NCBI GenBank assembly: GCA_903904755.1
Contig: CAIVDV010000050.1
Location: forward strand, 1-55,782
From: an uncultured Acidobacteriaceae bacterium
GTDB taxonomy: Bacteria; Acidobacteriota; Terriglobia; Terriglobales; Acidobacteriaceae
Direction: 5' to 3'
DNA: 55,782 nucleotides
The notes beneath the pieces are model-generated. The model was not told where the DNA came from. It did not search any database and saw nothing but the letters and a program-made list of their open reading frames with translations. Position 1 is the stretch's first letter; each line of letters begins with the position of its first letter. Shown in pieces: positions 1-9,813 of this stretch. Position numbers and translations under genes: made by a program.

Positions 1-1
1 G

Positions 2-730
<729 letters not shown>

Positions 731-745
731 CAGTTGCACCTGGTT

Positions 746-774
746 GCCGCCCGCCTGAAAGATTGGCGGGCGGC
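746..774 (+). other. Perfect hairpin in tuf-rpsJ spacer
   Basis: A 10-bp perfect inverted repeat (746-755 GCCGCCCGCC, 765-774 GGCGGGCGGC) with a 9-nt loop starts 15 nt after the tuf stop. No T tract follows, so it does not look like a classical intrinsic terminator. It could be a processing site, a pause site or a 3' stabiliser between the tuf and S10 transcripts. The repeat is seen directly; the role is inferred. Confidence 0.6.
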
Positions 775-860
775 GATTGGAAGACAGAGTTTTGGAAGTC
801 AGGATTCAAGGGTAAGCGCGCAGGTGGAGGCCAGCTCCGGCGCGGGGAAGACGGAAGGTT

Positions 861-1178
861 ATGGTAGGACAGAGAATTCGAATTCGGTTGAAGGCATACG
901 ACTATCGGGTGCTCGATACCTCCACGGGTGAGATTGTCGAGACGGCCAAGCGTACCGGAGCACAGGTAGCTGGACCGATTCCGCTTCCCACGGTGAAGAA
1001 CAAGTACTGCGTGCTGCGTTCGCCGCACGTGGACAAGAAGTCTCGGGAGAGCTTTGAGATCCGCACGCACAAGCGTCTGATCGACATTCTCGAACCGACC
1101 CAGCAGACGGTGGATGCGCTGATGAAGCTGGATCTGCCTGCCGGAGTCGATGTCGAGATCAAGGCTTTCGAGAAGTAA
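861..1178 (+). CDS. rpsJ: 30S ribosomal protein S10
   Basis: S10 is a small-subunit head protein, and in other bacteria also the NusE transcription antitermination factor that contacts NusB and NusG. The 105-residue protein matches the family length. It shows the conserved [15 protein letters not shown] start, the loop with PIPLPT and [19 protein letters not shown], and [14 protein letters not shown] at the end. The ATG follows GGAAGGTT. It opens the S10 block about 130 nt after tuf and is followed by rplC after a 56-nt spacer. Confidence 0.98.
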   Translation: MVGQRIRIRLKAYDYRVLDTSTGEIVETAKRTGAQVAGPIPLPTVKNKYCVLRSPHVDKKSRESFEIRTHKRLIDILEPTQQTVDALMKLDLPAGVDVEIKAFEK

Positions 1179-1234
1179 CGCAACACGAACTCCGGCAGTG
1201 CCTCCTGCGAGGGGCATGATGAGGGAAGGGAACT

Positions 1235-1960
1235 ATGTCAGTCACTGGAATTCTGGGTAAGAAAATCGGCATGACGCAGGTCTTTGATGAGAAGGGTGAC
1301 GTTCACCCAATCACGGTCCTGCAGGCGGGTCCCTGCGTGATTACGCAGATCAAGACCGCAGCGCGGGACGGCTATGAAGCCGCACAGATTGGCCTGGTTG
1401 AGTTTGTGAAGGCTGCCAATGTGACCAAGCCTTTGGCGGGTCACTTTGCCAAGGCGGACGCGCCCCCGGTCAAGGAGATTCGGGAAGTGGGCCTGGAGAG
1501 CCTGGCCGAGGGTGAAAGTTCTGCCAAGGCGGGCGACCGCGTTCTGGTGGACATCTTCACCGATGAAAAGTTTGTCGATGTAATCGGCACCTCCAAGGGA
1601 CGCGGCTTTGCCGGCGTGGTTCGCCGTCACGGATTCGGCGGCGGCCCCAAGTCGCACGGCCACATGTTCCAGGTGCAGGGTTCGATTGGCGCCTCGAGCT
1701 TTCCGTCGCGTGTCTTCCCGGGCCAGCGCATGCCGGGTCACTTTGGCGTGGACCAGGTGACGGTCCGCAACCTGCGCATCCGCGGCATTGATTTGGAAGA
1801 GAACCTGATCATGGTCGAGGGCGCGGTTCCGGGCGCACGGGATGGCTATGTGCTGATTTCGAAGCCGAAGGCTCCGCCGCGCGAGCGTCGTGGTTTTGCC
1901 GGTTCGGGCACAGTCGATCCGCTGAAGGCTTCGAAGAAGGCTTCGCCCAAGAAGAAGTAA
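1235..1960 (+). CDS. rplC: 50S ribosomal protein L3
   Basis: L3 is a core large-subunit protein that reaches toward the peptidyl transferase centre. The start [20 protein letters not shown] is typical, and an AGGGAAGGGAACT sequence precedes the ATG. The central loop [20 protein letters not shown] and the segment GQRMPGHFG are the long finger of the family. At 241 residues it is longer than the usual 205-215. The excess is a basic, Pro/Lys-rich C-terminal tail (from about residue 210, ending KKASPKKK), presumably extra rRNA contact. The 102-nt spacer to rplD contains GC-rich complementary segments (CCCAGGGG near 1966, CCCCTGGG near 2041). Confidence 0.97.
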   Translation: MSVTGILGKKIGMTQVFDEKGDVHPITVLQAGPCVITQIKTAARDGYEAAQIGLVEFVKAANVTKPLAGHFAKADAPPVKEIREVGLESLAEGESSAKAGDRVLVDIFTDEKFVDVIGTSKGRGFAGVVRRHGFGGGPKSHGHMFQVQGSIGASSFPSRVFPGQRMPGHFGVDQVTVRNLRIRGIDLEENLIMVEGAVPGARDGYVLISKPKAPPRERRGFAGSGTVDPLKASKKASPKKK

Positions 1961-2062
1961 GCCGGCCCAGGGGACAGCGCATCCAGTATGCCTTGTTCCC
2001 GCAGCTGACAGACAAGTTTCCACCCGGTAAGGGGCAAGGGCCCCTGGGGAAAGAAGAAGACG

Positions 2063-2740
2063 ATGGCACAAGTCGATGTATTGAATTTGAACGGAGAGGT
2101 AGTGGGCACTGTGGAGCTGGCCGACGAGGTCTTTGCTCCGGAACAGGTCAACGAAGCTCTCCTGTGGGAAGCGGTGAAGCACTATCGCGCCGCGATGCGT
2201 CAGGGCACCCACGCCACCAAGAATCGCAAGCTGGTGGCCGGCTCGGGCAAGAAGCTGTGGAAGCAGAAGGGAACCGGCCGCGCCCGAATCGGCAGCGTTC
2301 GTTCGCCTCTGTGGCGCCACGGCGGCACGGTTCACGGACCTCAGCCGCGCAGCTACGAGTATGCTTTCCCGCGCAAGAAGCTGCTGGGCGCACTGCGTGC
2401 AGCACTGGCATCGAAGCTGGCCGACGGCAAGCTGACGGTGGTGGAGAGCTTTGAGATTGCTCCGGCGAAGACCAAGGCGTACCGCGCTGCCCTGGACAAG
2501 CTGGAAGCCAACCGCACCACGCTGCTGGTGGAAAACGGCAAGGAGCTGACCCCCGGACTGGTTCTGGGAGTGCGCAACCTGGACCGGGTTGAGCTGGTGC
2601 TGAACAACGAGGTTCACCCGTATGACCTGCTGCGTTACGAGCGTGCGATTTTCACGCGGTCGGCGATTGAGCAGTTGGGCGAGAGCCTGAAGAAGACGGT
2701 CTCGAAGCGCAAGCTGGCCGCCCAGAAGGAGGTGGCATAA
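2063..2740 (+). CDS. rplD: 50S ribosomal protein L4
   Basis: L4 is an early assembly protein lining the exit tunnel; in Escherichia coli it also represses the S10 operon. The protein has 225 residues. The tunnel loop is clear at about residues 40-95 (MRQGTHATKNRK, WKQKGTGRARIGS, GGTVHGPQPRSY). The globular part follows, with LVLGVRNLDRVELV near residue 160-175. Its TAA shares one base with the rplW ATG (TAATG), which suggests translational coupling. Whether L4 autoregulates here cannot be judged from the sequence. Confidence 0.97.
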   Translation: MAQVDVLNLNGEVVGTVELADEVFAPEQVNEALLWEAVKHYRAAMRQGTHATKNRKLVAGSGKKLWKQKGTGRARIGSVRSPLWRHGGTVHGPQPRSYEYAFPRKKLLGALRAALASKLADGKLTVVESFEIAPAKTKAYRAALDKLEANRTTLLVENGKELTPGLVLGVRNLDRVELVLNNEVHPYDLLRYERAIFTRSAIEQLGESLKKTVSKRKLAAQKEVA

Positions 2741-3033
2741 TGCCGAACCTTTACGACGTGATTAAGAAGCCGCTGATTACCGAAAAGGGACTCGCGGTGA
2801 AGGAAACCGAAGGCACGCTGGTGTTTGACGTGGCTCCGAATGCTTCGAAGACCGAGGTGAAGGCCGCTGTTGAGGCGCTCTTCAAGGTCAAGGTTGCCGG
2901 TGTTCGCACGGCCAACGTTCTGGGCAAGGAACGGCGCCGTGGCAAGTTTACCGGTTACAAGCCGGACTGGAAGAAGGCGTATGTTCGCCTGGCCGCCGGT
3001 GAAAAGATGCCGGAATACGTCAGCAATTACTAA
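2740..3033 (+). CDS. rplW: 50S ribosomal protein L23
   Basis: L23 lies at the tunnel exit and is the docking site for trigger factor and SRP in other bacteria. The 97 residues match the family: VIKKPLITEKG at the start, EVKAAVEALFKVKVAGVRTANVLGKERRRGKFTGYKPDWKKAYV with the usual internal loop, and a short end. It overlaps rplD by one base and has an AGGAGG-like site inside the rplD end. A perfect 11-bp hairpin spans its stop codon (see 3018-3042). Confidence 0.97.
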   Translation: MPNLYDVIKKPLITEKGLAVKETEGTLVFDVAPNASKTEVKAAVEALFKVKVAGVRTANVLGKERRRGKFTGYKPDWKKAYVRLAAGEKMPEYVSNY

Positions 3034-3042
3034 TTGCTGACG
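3018..3042 (+). other. Perfect hairpin spanning the rplW stop codon
   Basis: Positions 3018-3028 (CGTCAGCAATT) and 3032-3042 (AATTGCTGACG) form an 11-bp perfect inverted repeat with a 3-nt loop. The stop TAA at 3031-3033 sits in the loop and right arm. No T run follows. A ribosome finishing rplW would melt it, so it may affect termination, 3'-end processing or passage into the rplB spacer. Confidence 0.6.
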
Positions 3043-3145
3043 GCAGGTAGCAGGAATTATCGGGGTGGCAGAATTGAGACCCCGGAGAAACGTGGGCAAC
3101 TGGAGAGGCTGAGAGGCGGCTTCAGGATGCCTAGGGAAACAGACG

Positions 3146-3970
3146 ATGGCAATCAAGACATACAGACCGATTACGCCGACGCTGCGCTTTACGACGACGC
3201 TGGTCAATGACGACATCACGACCAATGAGCCGCACAAGGCACTGGTGGTAACCCGCCAGCGTACGGGCGGCCGCCGCAACTCGGGCGACCTGACGATGCG
3301 TCACCACGGCGGCGGGCACAAGCGCCAGCTTCGCCTGATTGACTTCAAGCGCGACAAGTACGGGATTCCCGGCACGGTGGCGACGATTGAATACGATCCG
3401 AACCGCAGCTCGCGCATTGCGCTGATCCACTACCTGGATGGCGAGAAGCGCTACATCATTCAGCCGGTTGGGCTGAAGGTGGGGCAGAAGATCATGAGCG
3501 GGCCGGAGGCTGACATTCTGGTTGGCAACGCGCTGCCGCTGAAGAACATCCCGGCTGGTACGACGGTGCACAACATTGAGCTTCGTCCTGGCAAGGGCGC
3601 GCAGATGGCGCGTTCGGCCGGTGCGCAGGCCCAGCTGGTTGCCAAGGAAGGCGACTACGCACTGCTGAAGCTGCCCTCTGGCGAGACCCGCAAGGTGCTG
3701 GTGGACTGCATGGCGACGATTGGCCAGGTTGGGAACACCGACCACGAGAACGTGGCCATCGGCAAGGCGGGACGCAACCGCTGGAAGGGCATTCGCCCGA
3801 CCAACCGCGGCGTTTCGATGAACCCTGTCGATCACCCGCACGGCGGCGGCGAAGGCAAGACATCAGGCGGCCGTCACCCCGTGACCCCGTGGGGTCAGCC
3901 CACGCGTGGCTACAAGACCCGCAACAACAAGCGGACTGACAGCTTCATCGTCAACCGCCGGACGAAGTAA
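3146..3970 (+). CDS. rplB: 50S ribosomal protein L2
   Basis: L2 is a primary 23S rRNA binding protein needed for subunit joining and peptidyl transferase activity. The 274-residue length is standard. Visible marks are [10 protein letters not shown] at the N-terminus, [17 protein letters not shown], the SH3-like centre, and the C-terminal [18 protein letters not shown] loop that carries the conserved histidine near the active site. It starts 112 nt after rplW. That spacer holds the rplW stop hairpin and a weaker 6-bp repeat (CGGGGT and ACCCCG around 3061-3085). Confidence 0.98.
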   Translation: MAIKTYRPITPTLRFTTTLVNDDITTNEPHKALVVTRQRTGGRRNSGDLTMRHHGGGHKRQLRLIDFKRDKYGIPGTVATIEYDPNRSSRIALIHYLDGEKRYIIQPVGLKVGQKIMSGPEADILVGNALPLKNIPAGTTVHNIELRPGKGAQMARSAGAQAQLVAKEGDYALLKLPSGETRKVLVDCMATIGQVGNTDHENVAIGKAGRNRWKGIRPTNRGVSMNPVDHPHGGGEGKTSGGRHPVTPWGQPTRGYKTRNNKRTDSFIVNRRTK

Positions 3971-3996
3971 GGACCAGGGAAGGATAGGGAGTCATC

Positions 3997-4284
3997 ATGG
4001 CACGTTCAACCAAGAAGGGTCCTTTCGTGGACACGCACTTGATTACCAAGGTGGAAGTTCTGAATGCCGCCAACGACAAGAAGGTTGTGAAGACCTGGTC
4101 GCGGCGCTCGACGATCTTCCCGGAGTTTGTGGGTCACACCATTGCCGTTCACAACGGAAAGAAGTTTGTTCCGGTGTACGTGACGGAGAACATGGTTGGT
4201 CACAAGCTGGGTGAGTTCTCTCCCACCCGCACCTTCAAGGGTCACACCCAGAAGGCTGCCGAGTCCGGAGCCAAGGCGCGCTAG
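3997..4284 (+). CDS. rpsS: 30S ribosomal protein S19
   Basis: S19 forms the A-site finger region of the 30S head with S13. The 95 residues begin [12 protein letters not shown] and contain [28 protein letters not shown] and [17 protein letters not shown], all diagnostic. An AGGATAGGGAG stretch precedes the ATG. It lies 26 nt after rplB and 75 nt before rplV. Confidence 0.98.
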   Translation: MARSTKKGPFVDTHLITKVEVLNAANDKKVVKTWSRRSTIFPEFVGHTIAVHNGKKFVPVYVTENMVGHKLGEFSPTRTFKGHTQKAAESGAKAR

Positions 4285-4359
4285 TCCCGTCGCCCAAGAT
4301 TCAGGGAATGTTTCCGCCCCGGCTGAGAAGCTGGTGGCGCATCAAGAGGAAGGCAGAGT

Positions 4360-4773
4360 ATGGCAGTCGAGACGAACGAATTTCGGGCCGAAGCCAGGTT
4401 CCAGCGCGTGTCCCCGCAAAAGGCGCGCCTGGTGCTGGACCTGATCAAGGGCAGCGGGGTTCAGGAGGCGCTGGAGACGGTGGCCTTTACCAAGAAGCGG
4501 ATTGCTCCGGTGATCCACAAGGTGCTGACATCGGCACTGGACAACGCGAAGTATCTTTCTGACGAGCGCGGTCTGGATCTGGATGTTGACAATCTGTACG
4601 TCAAGACGGCGATCGCCAATGACGGTCCCCGCATGAAGCGGATACGCCCTGCCCCGATGGGCCGTGCCTTCCGTTATCAGCGCCGGCTTACCCACATCAT
4701 CGTAACGGTGGCCGAGCGGCCTTTGGTGGAAGAGACCAAGGGCAAGAAGACCAAGTCCAAGACGGCCGCGTAG
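4360..4773 (+). CDS. rplV: 50S ribosomal protein L22
   Basis: L22 lines the nascent peptide tunnel with its beta hairpin. [16 protein letters not shown] and the hairpin [20 protein letters not shown] with THIIVTV are seen. Length is 137 residues, longer than the common 110-115. The extra is a lysine-rich C-terminal tail ([13 protein letters not shown]) after the conserved core. The GAGGAAGG site lies a few bases before the ATG. Macrolide resistance positions lie in the hairpin, but no phenotype can be inferred. Confidence 0.97.
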   Translation: MAVETNEFRAEARFQRVSPQKARLVLDLIKGSGVQEALETVAFTKKRIAPVIHKVLTSALDNAKYLSDERGLDLDVDNLYVKTAIANDGPRMKRIRPAPMGRAFRYQRRLTHIIVTVAERPLVEETKGKKTKSKTAA

Positions 4774-4798
4774 GCCAAGAGAGTTTGAGAGGCAACGT

Positions 4799-5467
4799 AT
4801 GGGACAGAAAGTCCATCCTTATGGATTCCGGCTGGGAGTAAACAAGCCCTGGCGCTCGCGCTGGTTCGCAACCCGCGATTACGCGAAGCTGCTGGTGGAA
4901 GACGTGAAGCTCAAGGAAGAGCTCAAGGACAAGCTGAAGGCCGCAGGCGTCAGCTCGGTTGAGATTGAGCGTCCGGGCAACAAGCTGCGTTTCATCATCC
5001 GCACCGCGCGTCCGGGCATCATCATTGGCCGCAAGGGTTCGGAGATTGAGAAGCTGAAGGCTGAGCTCTCCAAGCGCACCAACCGGGATGTTTTCATCGA
5101 CATTCTGGAAGTGAACAAGCCGGAGCTTGACGCACAGCTGGTTTCGGAGAACATCGCGCTGCAGCTGGAAAAGCGCGTTGGCTTCCGGCGGGCGATGCGC
5201 AAGAGCGTGGACTCGGCCCTGCGTTTCGGTTGCAAGGGGATCAAGGTGCGTGTTTCGGGCCGTTTGAACGGCAACGAAATCGCCCGCTCGGAGTGGTATC
5301 TCCAGGGTCGCCTGCCGCTGCACACGCTGCGCGCCGATATCGATTACGGTTTCTCGGAAGCGCATACCACTTACGGGATCATCGGTGTGAAGACCTGGAT
5401 CTACCGCGGCGACATTTACGAGCAGAAGCGTCGCCAGCCGAGCCAGATTGGTACGTCGGTATTCTAG
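4799..5467 (+). CDS. rpsC: 30S ribosomal protein S3
   Basis: S3 sits at the mRNA entry channel. The 222 residues include the start [20 protein letters not shown], the KH domain with the GXXG loop ([13 protein letters not shown], about residues 78-90), and the C-terminal domain with [15 protein letters not shown] and [14 protein letters not shown]. Start is by ATG after GAGAGGCAACGT, 25 nt past rplV. The 112-nt spacer to rplP has overlapping GC arms: ACCGCC at 5468-5473, GGGCGG near 5483 and CCGCCC near 5495. Confidence 0.98.
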   Translation: MGQKVHPYGFRLGVNKPWRSRWFATRDYAKLLVEDVKLKEELKDKLKAAGVSSVEIERPGNKLRFIIRTARPGIIIGRKGSEIEKLKAELSKRTNRDVFIDILEVNKPELDAQLVSENIALQLEKRVGFRRAMRKSVDSALRFGCKGIKVRVSGRLNGNEIARSEWYLQGRLPLHTLRADIDYGFSEAHTTYGIIGVKTWIYRGDIYEQKRRQPSQIGTSVF

Positions 5468-5579
5468 ACCGCCTCGTTCCCGGGGGCGGTGAGAGCCGCC
5501 CGAAGCGGGGTGAGAGCAATTCGGAAATCTGCCGGGTGGTCCACAGGGCTGCCGGCAGCGGAATGTTGAGGATTTCGCT

Positions 5580-6023
5580 ATGTTGATGCCAAAGAAGGTC
5601 AAGTTTCGCAAGCAACAAAAGGGCAAGATGCGCGGCAAGGCATGGCGCGGCTCCCAGCTTGCGTTTGGCGAGTATGGGCTGAAGGTGCTGGAGTGCGGTT
5701 ACATTACCGATCGCCAGATTGAAGCCAGCCGTATCGCGATGACGCGCTTTATCAAGCGCGGCGGCAAGGTTTGGCTGCGCCTGTTCCCGGACAAGCCGGT
5801 CACCAAGAAGCCGGCCGAAGTCCGAATGGGTTCGGGCAAGGGCGCGCTCGACCACTGGTCGGCGGTAGTTCGTCCTGGCAAGATTCTCTTCGAGATGGAA
5901 GGCGTGGCGCCTGAGATTGCTCAGGAAGCGATGCGCCTGGCGGCCAACAAGCTGCCGCTGCGGACGCGTTTTGTGCAGCGTCCTGCGGTGATCAAGGATG
6001 TGGAGCCGGAAGCAGCCGAGTAA
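5580..6023 (+). CDS. rplP: 50S ribosomal protein L16
   Basis: L16 helps organise the A-site tRNA region of the 50S subunit. [19 protein letters not shown] is the typical start. The ATG at 5580 is chosen over the in-frame ATG at 5586 because most family members begin MLx[51 protein letters not shown] and [14 protein letters not shown] follow. Length 147, slightly longer than the usual 137-144, with an acidic end. Confidence 0.97.
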   Translation: MLMPKKVKFRKQQKGKMRGKAWRGSQLAFGEYGLKVLECGYITDRQIEASRIAMTRFIKRGGKVWLRLFPDKPVTKKPAEVRMGSGKGALDHWSAVVRPGKILFEMEGVAPEIAQEAMRLAANKLPLRTRFVQRPAVIKDVEPEAAE

Positions 6024-6119
6024 TTGGGCTGAAGATTGGCTGAGGGTTCCGAAGGGAATCCGAGGCAGATGGAAAAGGCGGAGATGGGCGAGAGCGCCGA
6101 TCTCCCGCGGAGAGAGACG

Positions 6120-6350
6120 ATGGAATTAGCAAAGATTCGCAACTGGAGCGATGAGGAACTGAAGACGCAGGAGGCTGCCGCAGCCGAGCAGCTTTTCCGC
6201 ATCCGCTTCCAGGCCAAGCTGGGCCAGAACGAGGGCATTCGGAAGCTGCGCGAGTTGCGCAAGGACATCGCCCGCATCAAGACGGTAGCCCGTCAGCGCG
6301 CCCTGGGCGTAGCTGCACCCGGGACCAAGTCCAAGAAGGAGGCCCGATAG
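6120..6350 (+). CDS. rpmC: 50S ribosomal protein L29
   Basis: L29 is a small helical hairpin protein next to L23 at the tunnel exit. The start chosen is the ATG at 6120 ([14 protein letters not shown]), preceded by GCGGAGAGAGACG. The open frame extends upstream to 6036, but that part is unlike the family. The 76 residues contain ELFRIRFQ-type helix residues ([20 protein letters not shown]) and [16 protein letters not shown]. It sits between rplP and rpsQ as in nearly all bacteria. Two bases separate its stop from rpsQ. Confidence 0.95.
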   Translation: MELAKIRNWSDEELKTQEAAAAEQLFRIRFQAKLGQNEGIRKLRELRKDIARIKTVARQRALGVAAPGTKSKKEAR

Positions 6351-6352
6351 TT

Positions 6353-6676
6353 ATGACGGCCACGACGGAAGTAACGCAGGCTGCCGAGCAGAGCTCGCGG
6401 CGCAATGAGAAGGTAGGCCAGGTGGTCTCGACCAAGATGCAGAAGACCATTGTGGTCGAAGTCGAGATGCGCAAGGCTCACCCCAAGTACAAGCGCATCA
6501 TCAAGAGCAGCAAGAAGTTTTATGCGCATGATGAGCAGAATTCGGCCCGTATTGGCGATGTGGTTCGCATTCGCGAGTCGCGTCCGCTGTCGAAGCTGAA
6601 GCGCTGGTCGCTGGAAGAGATTGTTCGCCGTTCCTCGCTCTCGCAGATTGAGGAATCGGCTCCGGCAGCCAAGTAA
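6353..6676 (+). CDS. rpsQ: 30S ribosomal protein S17
   Basis: S17 is a primary 16S rRNA binding OB-fold protein. The family core runs from about residue 20 ([19 protein letters not shown]) through [19 protein letters not shown] and [18 protein letters not shown]. At 107 residues it is longer than the usual 84-90, with a polar N-terminal extension of about 18 residues and an Ala/Glu tail. The AAGGAGG ribosome site lies inside the rpmC end (6337-6343), which supports the ATG at 6353. Confidence 0.96.
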   Translation: MTATTEVTQAAEQSSRRNEKVGQVVSTKMQKTIVVEVEMRKAHPKYKRIIKSSKKFYAHDEQNSARIGDVVRIRESRPLSKLKRWSLEEIVRRSSLSQIEESAPAAK

Positions 6677-6785
6677 TCGGCAACCGGGTGAAATTCCGGC
6701 AGGGATGCCGGAAGCAGGAAATCAAGCTGTCCAGCCCGTCGCGCCAGAAGGCGCCGCGTGAGCCAGGGCGGAAGGAGAACAGCAA

Positions 6786-7157
6786 ATGGCAGTACAGATG
6801 AGAACAATGCTTGCGGTTGCCGATAACAGCGGCGCGCGCAAGTTGCAGGTGATCCTTCCCCTCGGTGGATCTTCGGGCAAGAAGGCCTCTCTCGGCGATG
6901 TAGTGACCGCCGCGGTCAAGGAGTCTTCTCCGGATGGAACCGTGAAGAAGGGCAAGGTCGTGAAGGCCGTTATCGTTCGCCAGCGCAAGGAATACCGCCG
7001 CAAGGACGGGACCTACATCCGCTTTGACGAGAATGCGGCTGTGCTGATCAACGAGAGTGGCGAGCCGGTTGGCACCCGCGTCTTTGGACCGGTGGCTCGT
7101 GAGCTGCGCGAAAAGAAGTTCCTCAAGATTGTCTCGCTGGCGCCGGAAGTTATCTAA
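6786..7157 (+). CDS. rplN: 50S ribosomal protein L14
   Basis: L14 lies at the subunit interface and is the binding site of the silencing factor RsfS in other species. The sequence shows MVQ-type start [47 protein letters not shown] and [20 protein letters not shown], with 123 residues against the family 122. A strong GGAAGGAGAACAGCAA site precedes the ATG. The 110-nt spacer after rpsQ is the boundary where the spc operon starts in E. coli; no promoter is obvious here. Confidence 0.98.
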   Translation: MAVQMRTMLAVADNSGARKLQVILPLGGSSGKKASLGDVVTAAVKESSPDGTVKKGKVVKAVIVRQRKEYRRKDGTYIRFDENAAVLINESGEPVGTRVFGPVARELREKKFLKIVSLAPEVI

Positions 7158-7231
7158 GCCGGGCCGGGCAGGGCAGAGTTTGAAAAGGTCGCAAGGGACA
7201 GACGTCCGGACGCGGCAGGTGAGAGAGAGAA

Positions 7232-7558
7232 ATGGCTGGATTGAATATTCATCGCAATGACACGGTCGAGGTCATCACCGGGGCCGATGCCGGCAAGCGC
7301 GGACGCGTTCTGCGGGTATTCCCGGACAAGGACCGCGTTCTGGTCGAGCATGTCCGCATGGTCAAGAAGACCGTCAGCTCGAAGTCTGGCAAGAACACCA
7401 AGGGCGGCATCGCCGAGCAGGAATCTCCGCTGCATGTTTCGAACGTAGCGGTAGTTTGCCCCTCGTGCGGCCCGGTTCGCGTCGGCTACAAGGTTGAAGG
7501 CACGTCGAAGACCCGCGTTTGCAAGAAGTGCGGCGCGACGCTCGCGACCAAGAAGTAG
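7232..7558 (+). CDS. rplX: 50S ribosomal protein L24 with C-terminal zinc-ribbon motif
   Basis: L24 is an assembly initiator that contacts 23S rRNA near the tunnel exit. The KOW motif is present (DTVEVITGADAGKRGRVLRV, about residues 10-29). The C-terminal half carries VCPSCGPVRVGYK followed about 15 residues later by RVCKKCG. These two CxxC pairs form a putative zinc ribbon that occurs in many but not all bacterial L24 proteins. Length 108. The 74-nt upstream spacer ends in GGTGAGAGAGAA before the ATG. A 154-nt spacer separates it from rplE. Confidence 0.97.
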   Translation: MAGLNIHRNDTVEVITGADAGKRGRVLRVFPDKDRVLVEHVRMVKKTVSSKSGKNTKGGIAEQESPLHVSNVAVVCPSCGPVRVGYKVEGTSKTRVCKKCGATLATKK

Positions 7559-7712
7559 TTCCTGCCTCATCGGCTGCAGGGCCGGCTGAGGTGCAACCAT
7601 CCCCGATCCCCGGCTGGGGTGTAAACCGCCAGCCAGTCGCTTCCGCAACGGTACACGGCCAGCTCGCAAGAGGTCGGCTACTCCGGGACCGGGAGAGAGA
7701 GAGTAGAGAGCA

Positions 7713-8261
7713 ATGGCAGCACGTCTCAAAGAGAAGTACAACGCCGAGATTCGCTCGGCGCTCAAGAAGGAACTGGGCCTTGAGAACATCATGGCAGTTC
7801 CGCGCCTGGAAAAGATTGTGGTGAACATGGGACTTGGCGAGGCCACCCAGAACACCAAGTTGCTGGACCCGCTGGTAGCGGATCTGGCTGCGATTACCGG
7901 TCAGAAGCCGGTGACGACGAAGTCGAAGAAGTCGATTGCGGCCTTCAAGGTTCGCGCCGGCATGGCGATTGGCGCCATGGTCACCCTGCGGCAGGACGCG
8001 ATGTACGAGTTCCTGGACCGCCTGATTACCACGGCTCTGCCGCGCGTCCGTGATTTTCGCGGCGTGTCATCGAAGAGCTTTGACGGCCGGGGCAACTACA
8101 CGCTGGGTCTTCGTGACCAGCTGATCTTCCCGGAAATTGACTATTCCAAGGTGGAGAAGCTGAAGGGCATGAACATCACGTTTGTGACCACGGCTGGGGA
8201 TGACGCTTCGGCTCGCGCACTGCTCAAGCATTTTGGCATGCCGTTCCGCGTGGGCGCATAA
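7713..8261 (+). CDS. rplE: 50S ribosomal protein L5
   Basis: L5 binds 5S rRNA and contacts the P-site tRNA elbow. Seen are [91 protein letters not shown] and the end [10 protein letters not shown]. Length is 182 (usual 178-190). The ATG follows a GA-rich run (GGGAGAGAGAGAGTAGAGAGCA). rpsN follows after 24 nt. Confidence 0.98.
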   Translation: MAARLKEKYNAEIRSALKKELGLENIMAVPRLEKIVVNMGLGEATQNTKLLDPLVADLAAITGQKPVTTKSKKSIAAFKVRAGMAIGAMVTLRQDAMYEFLDRLITTALPRVRDFRGVSSKSFDGRGNYTLGLRDQLIFPEIDYSKVEKLKGMNITFVTTAGDDASARALLKHFGMPFRVGA

Positions 8262-8285
8262 CGGGATTCGGAGACAAGAGGAAAT

Positions 8286-8471
8286 ATGGCAACCACTGCA
8301 AAACGAGTGAAAGATGCGCGCAAGCCGAAGTTTGCCTGCCGCCAACACAACCGCTGCCAGCTGTGCGGACGCCCACGCGCTTTTCTGCGCAAGTTTGGCA
8401 TCTGCCGTCTGTGCTTCCGTTCGCTGGCCCACAAGGGAGAGATTCCCGGTGTGGTGAAGTCGAGCTGGTAG
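8286..8471 (+). CDS. rpsN: 30S ribosomal protein S14, zinc-binding (type Z)
   Basis: S14 is a 30S head assembly protein. The 61-residue length and the two CxxC pairs (CQLC and CRLC) in [18 protein letters not shown] and [17 protein letters not shown] identify the zinc-binding short form. The cysteine-free 90-101 residue form is not what is seen. The C-terminus [11 protein letters not shown] is typical. The ATG follows ACAAGAGGAAAT. In the 123-nt spacer to rpsH, GGCATCCGG and CCGGGTGCC (about 8482-8503) form a hairpin with one G-U pair. Confidence 0.97.
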   Translation: MATTAKRVKDARKPKFACRQHNRCQLCGRPRAFLRKFGICRLCFRSLAHKGEIPGVVKSSW

Positions 8472-8594
8472 AAGTTTTGGGGCATCCGGGGAACCGGGTG
8501 CCACGGACAAACGCCTGGCTGCAAGGCCAGCAAACATTTCCGCAGGTTCTCCGGCTGAGGCTGGCTGGAGCGAACGGGGAATGAAGGAGAAGGA

Positions 8595-8993
8595 ATGAGT
8601 CTGACCGACCCTGTTGCCGATTTTCTGGCCCGCATCCGCAATGCGATCCGTGCGCGCCACCAGAAGCTGGATGTTCCGGCTTCGAAGCTCAAGACCGAGA
8701 TTGCCCGCATCCTGAAGGAAGAGGGCTACATCTCGAACTACAAGACCCAGGAAGAAGAAGGCAAGGCGATTCTGCGTGTGTACCTGAAGTACGGCGCGGG
8801 TTCCGAAGCTGCCATCCGTGATCTGGCTCGCATTTCGCGTCCCGGCTGCCGTGTCTATATCGGCCGCGATGAGATCAAGCGCGTCCAGGGTGGTCTGGGT
8901 ATCTCGATTCTGACGACGCCGAAGGGCGTGATGACTGGCCGCCAGGCTCGCCGCGAAGGCGTTGGTGGCGAGATTCTCTGCGAAGTCTGGTAG
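8595..8993 (+). CDS. rpsH: 30S ribosomal protein S8
   Basis: S8 is a central-domain assembly protein and the spc operon repressor in E. coli. The 132 residues show MSLTDPVADFLARIRNA, the KEEGYI motif, ISRPGCRVYIGRDEIKRVQGGLG and the C-terminal VMTGRQARREGVGGEILCEVW, all conserved. The ATG follows AAGGAGAAGGA. Feedback by S8 would need a target hairpin near rplE, which was not recognised. Confidence 0.98.
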   Translation: MSLTDPVADFLARIRNAIRARHQKLDVPASKLKTEIARILKEEGYISNYKTQEEEGKAILRVYLKYGAGSEAAIRDLARISRPGCRVYIGRDEIKRVQGGLGISILTTPKGVMTGRQARREGVGGEILCEVW

Positions 8994-9188
8994 TTCCTGC
9001 GGCACCTAGGGCTGATTCCCGGGTGCCAACTGGTTTGGTTGGGCTGCAAGGCACAACCGTCTGGATTCCGGTAGACTAGTAAGGTTTGGCTGTTTCAGGT
9101 TTTACCGGTGCTTATGGTACCGGGGCTGCAGTGGAACGCAGGGGGCGCAGGCCTTTGGCGGGACTCGCAAGCCGTTCAAGGAAAAAAG

Positions 9189-9728
9189 ATGTCTCGTATT
9201 GGCAAGAAGCCGATTCCGCTGCCCAAAGGCGTGAAGTACACCGTCGAAGGCAACACCGTTCTGGTCGAAGGCCCCAAGGGCAAGATGACCGCACTGATTG
9301 CTCCGGGCATTGGTCTTGAGACCGTGGACGGGGTTCTGCACGTGACTCGTGTGGACGACAAGGCCGCCGCATTTCATGGCCTGACCCGCGCGCTGGTGTA
9401 CAACGCCGTTACCGGCGTGACCACGGGCTGGACCAAGGACCTGGACATTGTCGGCATTGGTTACCGCGCTGAGTTGAAGGGCACGAACACTGTGGTGTTC
9501 ACGCTGGGCTACTCGCACCCGATTGAGTTCCCGCTGCCGACCGGCATTTCGGTGACGATTGATCCGAAGCAGACGCACCTGAGCATTTCGGGCATTGACC
9601 GGCAGAAGGTTGGTCAGGTTGCTGCGGATATGCGTTCGCTGCGCAAGCCGGATCCTTACAAAAACAAGGGTGTCCGCTACACCGGCGAGAAGCTGAAGAA
9701 GAAGGCCGGCAAGTCGGGCTCCAAGTAA
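9189..9728 (+). CDS. rplF: 50S ribosomal protein L6
   Basis: L6 lies near the sarcin-ricin loop and factor-binding site. The start is placed at the ATG at 9189 ([15 protein letters not shown]), matching the family and preceded by CAAGGAAAAAAG. An open frame back to 9108 is not family-like. The repeated alpha/beta fold is visible through [26 protein letters not shown] and the C-terminal [25 protein letters not shown]. Length 179. The 195-nt spacer before it is one of the longest in the cluster and holds short inverted repeats but no clear ORF. Confidence 0.97.
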   Translation: MSRIGKKPIPLPKGVKYTVEGNTVLVEGPKGKMTALIAPGIGLETVDGVLHVTRVDDKAAAFHGLTRALVYNAVTGVTTGWTKDLDIVGIGYRAELKGTNTVVFTLGYSHPIEFPLPTGISVTIDPKQTHLSISGIDRQKVGQVAADMRSLRKPDPYKNKGVRYTGEKLKKKAGKSGSK

Positions 9729-9734
9729 GAAATA

Positions 9735-9759
9735 AGCTGCCGGTTTGACATCGGCAGCT
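9735..9759 (+). other. Perfect hairpin in rplF-rplR spacer
   Basis: AGCTGCCG at 9735-9742 and CGGCAGCT at 9752-9759 form an 8-bp perfect stem with a 9-nt loop, starting 7 nt after the rplF stop. There is no T tract. It resembles the other spacer hairpins of this cluster in position just after a stop codon. Confidence 0.5.
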
Positions 9760-9813
9760 GAACCATCAACCGAACGGGGCCGCGGGGCGGCTCCGCTGAT
9801 AGGAAAGAAGAGC

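Noticed and set aside
7019-7260. Short frames in ribosomal spacers (for example around rplN-rplX and rpmJ-rpsM)
   Set aside because: They overlap known genes or have no start signal; nothing beyond rpmJ was found among very short frames.
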